From CAZLXG01 sp964563585 (lineage in GTDB: Bacteria; Bacteroidota; Bacteroidia; Flavobacteriales; Flavobacteriaceae): a DNA stretch of 8,507 nucleotides. The notes beneath the pieces were generated by a model. The model made no database searches. It was given only the letters and a program-made list of their open reading frames with translations, and was not told the origin of the DNA. The position numbers and the translations under genes were made by a program. Position 1 is the stretch's first letter. Every line of letters starts with the position of its first letter. The stretch is from positions 1 through 8,507 of the forward strand of contig CAZLXG010000078.1 of NCBI GenBank assembly GCA_964563585.1. Reading direction: 5' to 3'. Of this stretch, positions 1-6,009 are shown piece by piece.

Positions 1-44
1 GTTAAACAAACTTAGCTAATTTTTCTGATAAAATCAAGCTTCAA

Positions 45-281
45 CTATTCAGTATAAACTTCTCCTCGATGAGGTTTTAGTGCATCACGAATAGGTTTCA
101 TGCTGCCTTCTGTAACGACCATAAATACTAAGGCGTGTAATTCGTTTACAGCTTCAAAACCCGTAATATTTAAATCTAAATTTTCAATCTGAATATATTC
201 TTTTAGATGAATAACGTGGTGTTCTGCAATTTTTAAAGCATCTGAACCCCGAAAATCCCAAATAAGTTTTAGTTTACGCAT
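45..281 (-). CDS. Small conserved-looking protein of unknown function (78 aa)
   Basis: This frame starts at an ATG (complement of 279-281) and stops at TAG (complement of 45-47). The 78-residue product has no signal peptide, no membrane segment and no cysteine, so it is probably cytoplasmic. Features to compare are a WDFRG motif near residues 8-12, a histidine-rich AEHHVIHL stretch near 19-26, and a C-terminal KPHRGE near 69-74. The alternation of charged and aliphatic residues suggests a compact alpha/beta fold, possibly a ferredoxin-like one. From memory, proteins of this length with the same WDFRG and KPHRGE ends occur in other Flavobacteriaceae, but I cannot name a function. It is divergent from the foldase operon, with 133 bp between the two starts. 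No good minus-strand promoter is obvious; the nearest TAnnTTTG-like octamer is TACCTTTA (complement of 300-307). It is probably real because of its balanced composition and motif-like ends. Confidence 0.72.
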   Translation of the reverse strand: MRKLKLIWDFRGSDALKIAEHHVIHLKEYIQIENLDLNITGFEAVNELHALVFMVVTEGSMKPIRDALKPHRGEVYTE

Positions 282-359
282 AAAATGAGTTGAAAAACGT
301 AAAGGTATATAATTAAAATCGAGTAATATTTTTACATTTTAATCGTTTGTTAAAGCAAC

Positions 360-389
360 TTGTATTATAGGTTTATATTAGTATTTTTG
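360..389 (+). promoter_or_regulatory. Bacteroidota-type promoter of the foldase operon
   Basis: TTG at 360-362 is followed after exactly 19 bases by TATTTTTG at 382-389. This matches the Bacteroidota primary-sigma consensus TTG-N19-TAnnTTTG for the -33 and -7 elements. Transcription would start near 393-397, giving a leader of only about 20 bases before the ATG at 415. That leader (ending CACCCTCAAGAA) has no Shine-Dalgarno sequence, as is common in this phylum. The match is seen directly; its activity is inferred. Confidence 0.6.
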
Positions 390-414
390 TAATTATTAAA
401 ATCACCCTCAAGAA

Positions 415-2370
415 ATGAATTTTAGATATTTAGTAGTATTATTATTTACAACTTTTTTTATTAATGCTAACGCCCAAAACACACCTGAAAGTGTACTTTT
501 TACTGTAGATGAAGAACCTATTTATGTTTCAGAATTTATAAGAGTTTATAGTAAAAACCTAGATTTGGTTCAAGACGAATCTCAAAAAGATGTTGATGAG
601 TATTTAACGCTTTTCACCAATTATAAATTAAAAATAAAGGAAGCTAAATCTTTAAAGCTTCATGAAAAACCATCGTATAAAAGAGAACTTAATGGTTATA
701 GAAAACAATTAGCTAAGAGTTTTTTAACCGATAGTAAAGTTACAGACGAATTAATTGAAGAAGCTTACGAGCGTATATTATACGAAATAAAAGCGAATCA
801 TATTTTAATTAAAATTCCTGAAAACGCAAGTCCACAAGATACTTTAGTTGCATACAATAACATTGTGAAATTACGTGATAGAACTTTAAATGAAGGTTTT
901 GAAACGGTTAGAAAAGAAGTGCATAATGGCAAAACTGTTTTTGGAGAAGAGTTAGGTTATTTCTCAGGTTTTAAAATGGTTTATAGTTTTGAAACTGTAG
1001 CTTACAATACTAATGTTGGTGAAATATCTCAACCTTTTAGAACACGTTTTGGATATCATATTATAAATGTATTAGGAAAACGTAAATCTAGAGGAGAACG
1101 TACGGTTTCGCATATTATGTTTAAGAATAATCCAAAAGATACTATTGCCGAAAGCACAAAAATTAGAGCACATGAGATTTATAAAAAATTGAAACAAGGT
1201 GAAGATTTTGAAGCTTTAGCAAAACAATTTTCAGATGATAAAAATTCTTCCTCGAAAGGAGGATTATTAACTCCTTTTTCTAGTGGGCAACTTGGTTCTA
1301 TTGAGTTTGAAGAAGCTGCATTTAAGTTAGATAGCGTTGGAGATGTATCTGAACCTTTTAAAACAAAATTTGGGTGGCATATTGTTAAACTGTATAATAA
1401 AAAATTAATTCCACCATTTGTAGATGCAAAGCCTCAATTAGAAGCTAAGGTAAAGCGTGATGCACGCTCAAAAATAATAGATGATGCTTTAACTGATAAG
1501 CTTAAAATACAGTATAATATAAATAGCGAGCAACCCGCTTTAGATTATTTTATATCTATATTAAATAATGATTATTTAAAAAGAACATGGAAGCTTCCTG
1601 AAGGTTTCGTAGCTGATAAATCTTTAATTAAAATCGGAACTAAACAATTCACTTATAAAAATTTCGGTGATTACTTGGTAAAAACTCAACGTAGTGTACA
1701 ACCAAAATCAACTTTAAAAAACATTATTTTAAATAAATATGACACTTTTTTAAATGATAATTTAATCCAGTATCAAGAAGATAATTTAGAAGAAGAGAAT
1801 GAAGAATTTGCACATATAGTTGATGAGTACAGAGACGGGTTGTTGTTATTTGATTTAATGGAAACCACTATTTGGAATGCTGCTAAAACAGATTCTGTTG
1901 GAATACAAGACTTCTATAAAGCTCATAAGAATGATTATATTTCGCCTAAAAGAGTTGATGCTATTGTAGCATCTTCAACAAAACAAAAAACCTTAAAAAA
2001 GGTTGCTAAATTATTAAAAGATGGCATGCCTTTAGATAAAATTAAAAACCTTGTAAATGGTAATAATGAAATACAAGTAGTATTTACAGCGGGAATTATG
2101 GATGCTGAACATCAGGCGCTTCCAAGTAATTTCGAATTCAAAAAGGGAATCTCTAAAATTTATAATCATAATAAAGCTTACATTATTGCTCAAGTAAAAG
2201 AAGTGTTGCCAAAGCAGTTAAAAACTTTCGATGAGGCTAAAGGGTTAATTATTAATGATTATCAAAATTATAAAGAAGAAAATTGGGTAAAAGAATTGAG
2301 CGAAAAATATAAAGTAGTTGTAAATCAAGATATTTTAAAGAAAGTAAAATCTCAACTTAAAAAACAATAA
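415..2370 (+). CDS. Periplasmic SurA-like peptidyl-prolyl isomerase with two parvulin domains
   Basis: The 651-residue product is a secreted foldase that should catalyse cis-trans isomerisation of prolyl bonds and chaperone exported proteins in the periplasm. Residues 1-20 form a signal peptide with a short basic start, a hydrophobic core and an ANA-Q cleavage site. An N-terminal helical region (about 25-122) precedes two PpiC/parvulin domains. Domain 1 (about 125-222) has the ANHILIK strand with H129, M188 and F192 in the ELGYFS-containing segment, and the closing FGYHII with H215. Domain 2 (about 230-328) has VSHIMF with H233, SSKGGLL at 279-285 and FGWHIV with H322. The near-identical phrases QPFRTRFGYHI and EPFKTKFGWHI confirm the duplication. 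The rest (about 340-651) is helical, with an EYRDGLLLF segment near 471-479 and a degenerate parvulin-like tail. It is the first gene of a tight operon; the next start abuts its TAA stop. Substrates cannot be read from sequence. Confidence 0.93.
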   Translation: MNFRYLVVLLFTTFFINANAQNTPESVLFTVDEEPIYVSEFIRVYSKNLDLVQDESQKDVDEYLTLFTNYKLKIKEAKSLKLHEKPSYKRELNGYRKQLAKSFLTDSKVTDELIEEAYERILYEIKANHILIKIPENASPQDTLVAYNNIVKLRDRTLNEGFETVRKEVHNGKTVFGEELGYFSGFKMVYSFETVAYNTNVGEISQPFRTRFGYHIINVLGKRKSRGERTVSHIMFKNNPKDTIAESTKIRAHEIYKKLKQGEDFEALAKQFSDDKNSSSKGGLLTPFSSGQLGSIEFEEAAFKLDSVGDVSEPFKTKFGWHIVKLYNKKLIPPFVDAKPQLEAKVKRDARSKIIDDALTDKLKIQYNINSEQPALDYFISILNNDYLKRTWKLPEGFVADKSLIKIGTKQFTYKNFGDYLVKTQRSVQPKSTLKNIILNKYDTFLNDNLIQYQEDNLEEENEEFAHIVDEYRDGLLLFDLMETTIWNAAKTDSVGIQDFYKAHKNDYISPKRVDAIVASSTKQKTLKKVAKLLKDGMPLDKIKNLVNGNNEIQVVFTAGIMDAEHQALPSNFEFKKGISKIYNHNKAYIIAQVKEVLPKQLKTFDEAKGLIINDYQNYKEENWVKELSEKYKVVVNQDILKKVKSQLKKQ

Positions 2371-3225
2371 GTGCATTTTAAAAACTCTATAATTTTACTA
2401 TTATTAGTATTGGTTACGTCTTGCGATTTTTTTAAAAAATCGGATAGCAGAATATCTATTGCTAGAGTTAATGACGCGCATTTATATTTCGATGATATTA
2501 AAGACTTAGTTTCAGAAGGCACTACAAAAGAAGATAGTATATTATTGGTGCAAAATTTTATTAATCGTTGGGCAACACAGCAATTATTAGTTGATGGTGC
2601 ATTACTTAATTTGAGTGAAAGTAAGCAAGAAACATTTGATAAATTGGTTATTCAATATAAATACGATTTATATACGAAAGCATATTTAGAAGCTTTAGTT
2701 AAAAAGAATATTGATACTGCAATAACAAATGAAGAAACCAAAGTTTATTATGAAAATAATAAAGAAGTTTTTAAACTAAATGAAGAGTTAATTAAGTTTA
2801 GATACATTCATGTAGACGAAAATTTAATCAATTTAAATGATATTGAAAAAAAGTTTAAACGTTTTAATGCAGAAGACAAAAAGGAATTAGATTCTATTTC
2901 AATTCAATTTAAATCATACTCGTTAAACGATTCTATTTGGATAAAAGTTAGTCAGGTAATTGATAAAATTTCGGTTATAAACCCTGAAAACAAAAAACAA
3001 CTGTTAAAAAAATCTAATTTTTTACAACTCAAAGATTCATTAGGAGTATATTTGATGCAAATTAATAACGTTTTGTTGCGTAATGACACAGCTCCGTTGG
3101 AATATGTAAAACCAACAATTCGTCAAATCGTTATTAATAAAAGGAAGTTAGAACTTATTAGAGAATTAGAAAAAGATATTACAAAAGATGCAATTGAAAA
3201 CAAACAATTTGAAATTTATAATTAA
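2371..3225 (+). CDS. SurA/PpiC-like periplasmic lipoprotein, probably chaperone-only
   Basis: The 284-residue product begins with a GTG codon directly after the previous TAA, so the two genes are almost certainly translationally coupled. No later in-frame ATG would preserve the signal sequence. Residues 1-17 are a lipoprotein signal ending in the lipobox LVTSC, with C18 as the lipidated residue, so the protein should be membrane-anchored. The mature part resembles the SurA N-terminal chaperone fold: a short VNDAHLYFDDI hairpin near 33-43, then helices containing INRWATQQLLVDGA near 64-77. Residues 141-149 (IKFRYIHVD) look like the first strand of a parvulin domain, but the GG-L and FGYHI-type signatures of the neighbouring foldases are absent. 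Catalysis is therefore doubtful and a holdase or docking role is my inference. The C-terminal YVKPTIRQIVINKRKLELI near 245-263 resembles the closing helix of SurA-type proteins. Family assignment rests partly on operon context. Confidence 0.82.
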   Translation: MHFKNSIILLLLVLVTSCDFFKKSDSRISIARVNDAHLYFDDIKDLVSEGTTKEDSILLVQNFINRWATQQLLVDGALLNLSESKQETFDKLVIQYKYDLYTKAYLEALVKKNIDTAITNEETKVYYENNKEVFKLNEELIKFRYIHVDENLINLNDIEKKFKRFNAEDKKELDSISIQFKSYSLNDSIWIKVSQVIDKISVINPENKKQLLKKSNFLQLKDSLGVYLMQINNVLLRNDTAPLEYVKPTIRQIVINKRKLELIRELEKDITKDAIENKQFEIYN

Positions 3226-4648
3226 TTTGAAACATATAGTAGTTTTAAGCATAACCTTACTTTTTGTAAATGTTATGTCGGCGCAAGAAATTATTGAAGA
3301 AGTAAAGGAAAAGGAAGAAACAGTAAAAAAGGTAGATACTGTAAAAAACAATTTCACAATCCAAAAAGTTGATGGTGTAGCAGCGGTAATTGGCGATTAT
3401 ATTGTTTTAGATTCAGATTTAGACAAAGCTTTTTTACAATTAGAAGCGCAAGGTGTTAATACTAAAGATATTACGCGATGCGAATTATTCGGAAAATTAC
3501 TAGAAGATAAGTTGTATGCACACCATGCAGTACAAGATAGTATTCATGTTTCTGATGCTGAGATTCGTCAAAATGTAAATTATCAAATTCAACAATTTCT
3601 ACAGCAAGTAAATGGCTCTATGGAAAAGCTATTAAAAATCTACAATATTGAAGATGAAAAAAGCTTTAGAGACGAAATGTTCGAGATTAATAAAAGCAAT
3701 AAGTTAGCGCAAGAAATGCAAGCTAAAATAGTTGAAGAAATAGAAGTTACTCCAGATGAAGTGCGTATATTTTTTAATAAAATACCAGAAGAAGATAGAC
3801 CAACTTTTGGAACAGAACTTAAAGTATCACAAATTATTGCAGAACCAAAAGTATCAGAAGAAGAAAACCAGCGTATAATTGACAGATTAAAAAGTTTTAA
3901 AGCTGATGTTGAAGAAAATGGTGCAAGTTTCCGATCTAAAGTAGTGTTGTATGGTGAAGACCCAGGCATGAAACAATCAGGATATATTTATACACTTGAT
4001 AGAAAAAAACCTAAAATGGTGAAAGAGTTTAGGGAAGTGGCATTTTTACTACAAGAAGGAGAAGTGTCCGATCCATTTAAAACAGATTTTGGGTATCATA
4101 TTATTAAATTAGAAAAAATTAGGGGGCAAGAGTACGATGTAAGTCATGTATTAATGGTTCCAAAAGTTTCAAATGCAGCTGTTGAAGAAGCAAAAGAACG
4201 TCTTAATGCAATTAGAAAACATATTGTTGATGGAGACTTAACGTTTGCTGAAGCGGCAAAAGAATCTAGTGACGAAAAAGAAACAAAGTATGATGGCGGA
4301 CAACTGATTAATCCGCAAACACAAGATTATAATTTTGAATTAACAAGAATGGATCCTGAGTTATATGCTCAAATTCAAAATTTAAAAGATAACGAAGTAA
4401 GTTTAGTTTTAAAAGATGAAGACAGAAATAGTAAATTAAAGTTTAAAATTTTAATGGTTACAGATAGAGTTGATGAGCATGAAGCAGATTATGCCCGCGA
4501 TTATTTGAAAATAAAAGACCAAGCTCTAAACGAAAAAAAGGTTAAAGCAATTGAAGCATGGCAAACCGAAAAGATATTAGATACATATATTAAAATTAGT
4601 GGAAAACATAGAGACTGTAATTATTCTAGTAATTGGTTAAAAAAATAA
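3188..4648 (+). CDS. Periplasmic SurA-like peptidyl-prolyl isomerase (start uncertain: ATG 3188 or TTG 3227)
   Basis: Numbering follows the ATG at 3188 (486 residues, 38-bp overlap with the lipoprotein gene). A TTG at 3227, one base after the upstream stop, gives 473 residues and a compact signal peptide beginning (M)KHIVVLSI and ending SAQ; I favour it, because the ATG adds a 13-residue hydrophilic extension. After an acidic/lysine-rich linker (34-56), a SurA N-terminal domain (about 57-195) starts with VDGVAAVIGDYIVLDSDLD. Parvulin domain 1 (about 208-310) contains KVSQII, where the usual histidine is Q215, QSGYIY, and FGYHIIKL with H304. Domain 2 (about 314-426) has VSHVLM with H320 and YDGGQL, but lacks the closing GYH motif. 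The product probably isomerises and chaperones outer-membrane or secreted proteins in the periplasm, like E. coli SurA in architecture. A C-terminal helix (about 432-470) completes the SurA-type fold. The moxR-like gene follows after four bases. Confidence 0.92.
   Translation: MQLKTNNLKFIINLKHIVVLSITLLFVNVMSAQEIIEEVKEKEETVKKVDTVKNNFTIQKVDGVAAVIGDYIVLDSDLDKAFLQLEAQGVNTKDITRCELFGKLLEDKLYAHHAVQDSIHVSDAEIRQNVNYQIQQFLQQVNGSMEKLLKIYNIEDEKSFRDEMFEINKSNKLAQEMQAKIVEEIEVTPDEVRIFFNKIPEEDRPTFGTELKVSQIIAEPKVSEEENQRIIDRLKSFKADVEENGASFRSKVVLYGEDPGMKQSGYIYTLDRKKPKMVKEFREVAFLLQEGEVSDPFKTDFGYHIIKLEKIRGQEYDVSHVLMVPKVSNAAVEEAKERLNAIRKHIVDGDLTFAEAAKESSDEKETKYDGGQLINPQTQDYNFELTRMDPELYAQIQNLKDNEVSLVLKDEDRNSKLKFKILMVTDRVDEHEADYARDYLKIKDQALNEKKVKAIEAWQTEKILDTYIKISGKHRDCNYSSNWLKK
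3227..3229 (+). promoter_or_regulatory. Alternative TTG start codon of the third foldase gene
   Basis: TTG at 3227-3229 is in frame with the third foldase and lies one base after the stop of the lipoprotein gene (TAA, 3223-3225). Starting here places two residues, Met-Lys, directly before the hydrophobic core and gives a 20-residue signal peptide ending MSAQ. Starting at ATG 3188 puts 13 polar residues in front of it. Stop-start juxtaposition would match the upstream junction in the same operon, where a GTG abuts a TAA. No Shine-Dalgarno sequence decides between them. Confidence 0.5.
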
Positions 4649-4652
4649 ATAT

Positions 4653-5606
4653 ATGTCGGATGTAGCTGCCGTAGAACAATTTGTAAAAAGATATAAGGAT
4701 TTAAAAACTGAAATTGCCAAAGTTATTGTTGGTCAAGACGACGTTATAAACCAAATATTAATTTCTATTTTCTCTGGCGGACATTCATTACTTATTGGTG
4801 TTCCTGGTTTAGCAAAAACATTAATGGTTAATACCATTGCACAAGCTTTAGGTTTAAATTTTAAACGTATTCAGTTTACACCAGATTTAATGCCTAGTGA
4901 TATACTTGGTAGCGAAATTTTAGATGAAAACAGACAATTTAAATTTATAAAAGGACCAATTTTTGCAAATATTGTTCTTGCAGACGAAATTAACAGAACA
5001 CCTCCAAAAACGCAAGCAGCCTTATTAGAAGCCATGCAAGAACGTTCTGTAACAATTGCAGGACATAATTATAAATTAAGTTTACCATATTTTGTATTAG
5101 CAACCCAAAACCCTATTGAACAAGAAGGAACATATCCGTTACCAGAAGCACAATTAGACCGTTTTATGTTTGCTATTAATTTAGATTATCCATCTTTTGA
5201 AGAAGAAGTACAAGTCGTTAAAACTACTACTACAGATAATCAATCAAAAGTTAATGCACTGTTTTCTGCTCAAGAAATTATAGATTTTCAACATCTTATT
5301 CGCCGTATCCCCGTTGCTGATAATGTTATAGAATATGCAGTAACTATGGTTGGTAAAACCAGACCAAATGGCGATACTGCTAGCGATTTAGTGAAAAACT
5401 ATATTGATTGGGGAGCAGGGCCAAGAGCATCACAAAATTTAATTTTGGCAGCTAAAACACATGCTGCTATTCAAGGTAAATTCTCACCAGATATTGAAAA
5501 TGTTCAAGCTGTTGCAAATAGTATTTTAAGACACAGAATTATTAAAAACTATAAAGCAGAAGCAGAAGGTATTACCGAAGTTGAAATTATCAAGAGTTTA
5601 TTTTAA
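4653..5606 (+). CDS. MoxR-family AAA+ ATPase
   Basis: The 317-residue product is a soluble cytoplasmic AAA+ ATPase of the MoxR group, which act as chaperone-like assembly or activation factors, usually with VWA-domain partners. The full set of ATPase motifs is visible: Walker A GVPGLAKT at 49-56 (K55), Walker B IVLADEIN at 107-114 (D111, E112), sensor 1 in LATQNPIEQEGTYPLPEAQ around 149-167 (N153), the LDRF motif at 168-171 with its arginine, and sensor 2 GAGPRASQ at 254-261 (R258). The N-terminal VIVGQDDVINQILI at about 24-37 is also typical. Length is normal and all key residues are present, so it should be active. The ATG lies four bases after the foldase stop, with only an A/T-rich leader, so co-transcription is likely. 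The usual downstream DUF58 and VWA (Bat-type) genes are missing here; a 403-bp gene-free region follows. Its client is unknown. Confidence 0.95.
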   Translation: MSDVAAVEQFVKRYKDLKTEIAKVIVGQDDVINQILISIFSGGHSLLIGVPGLAKTLMVNTIAQALGLNFKRIQFTPDLMPSDILGSEILDENRQFKFIKGPIFANIVLADEINRTPPKTQAALLEAMQERSVTIAGHNYKLSLPYFVLATQNPIEQEGTYPLPEAQLDRFMFAINLDYPSFEEEVQVVKTTTTDNQSKVNALFSAQEIIDFQHLIRRIPVADNVIEYAVTMVGKTRPNGDTASDLVKNYIDWGAGPRASQNLILAAKTHAAIQGKFSPDIENVQAVANSILRHRIIKNYKAEAEGITEVEIIKSLF

Positions 5607-5896
5607 GCTAAAATCCGTATTACATATTTTCGTTTTCAATTAAATTATAAATTAACCTTCTGTTAGTCTTTAGGTTTATTTTATACTCCATTAATTATAT
5701 TAACAATAAGTAGTTTTTTTGAATAAATGTGATTAATAAAACGAATAGAAAAATATTTATAAAACTTTATTATTCCCTCATTAGTTATTTCGATAACAGA
5801 AAAACCTATTCATATACTCTTGTTTTTTAACAACTTGATAATTTTGACATATAAATTTTGCCAAATCTATAATTTCAGCTACTTATTTCGCTTCAT

Positions 5897-5908
5897 TATT
5901 ACGTAATA
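5897..5908. promoter_or_regulatory. Perfect palindrome TATTACGTAATA upstream of aconitase (possible operator)
   Basis: The twelve bases are their own reverse complement and lie about 50 bases before the candidate -7 box of the aconitase gene, a suitable distance for a dimeric activator or repressor site. In sequence this AT-rich, a short palindrome can arise by chance, and it matches no regulator consensus that I can name with confidence. Confidence 0.25.
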
Positions 5909-5959
5909 TTTAAAATAACAATAGATTTGATTACTTTTTTTAATACATGCTATTATTTG

Positions 5960-5967
5960 TATTTTTG
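5960..5967 (+). promoter_or_regulatory. Candidate -7 element (TATTTTTG) for aconitase
   Basis: TATTTTTG fits TAnnTTTG exactly and is the same octamer as the -7 element of the foldase operon. It would give a leader of roughly 35-40 bases before the ATG at 6010. No TTG lies at the expected 17-23 base spacing; the nearest upstream TTG (5927-5929) is 30 bases away and would pair better with the imperfect TATTATTTG at 5951-5959 (21-base gap). The promoter may therefore be weak, activator-dependent or slightly misplaced. Confidence 0.4.
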
Positions 5968-6009
5968 CGAGACTAAACATAAATAATAGAATTTTTAAAA
6001 ATATAGAAT

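Larger units (their letters stand above)
5607..6009. other. AT-rich intergenic region with no gene
   Basis: I find no convincing reading frame on either strand in these 403 bases, which are even richer in A/T than the flanking genes. Visible structure is limited. A weak AACCT/AGGTT hairpin (5654-5658 with 5672-5676), followed by a T-rich stretch, could be a poor terminator for the foldase-moxR operon. A GTTAT-TTCG-ATAAC hairpin lies at 5784-5797. Two imperfect direct copies of ATTTTG(A/C)CA occur at 5841-5849 and 5855-5863. A TAATTTTG octamer (5839-5846) has a TTG only 16 bases upstream. A perfect 12-base palindrome lies at 5897-5908 and a candidate -7 box at 5960-5967. The region presumably carries the aconitase promoter and leader. 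I recognise no riboswitch or small RNA in it. Confidence 0.7.

Noticed and set aside
1..44. Tail of another gene at the left edge (frame ending TAA at 17-19)
   Set aside because: Only five codons would be visible, too few to support a coding call. I see no terminator hairpin either.
2361..3230. Possible frameshift splitting one long foldase into two genes at the 2370/2371 or 3225/3227 junctions
   Set aside because: Each of the three proteins has its own export signal (ANA-Q site, lipobox Cys, MSAQ site), so they are separate genes.
3166..3357. 63-codon antisense frame across the junction of the second and third foldase genes
   Set aside because: Phe/Ser/Thr-rich shadow with no motif or promoter; both sense genes are well supported here.
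3640..3969. 109-codon antisense frame inside the third foldase
   Set aside because: Its Ser/Leu/Ile-rich translation is what antisense of Glu/Lys/Asp-rich coding sequence gives, and the sense gene has clear domains.
5700..5760. Catabolite-regulator-like half site TGTGA near 5728
   Set aside because: There is no matching TCACA half at the right spacing, and a single five-base match is meaningless here.
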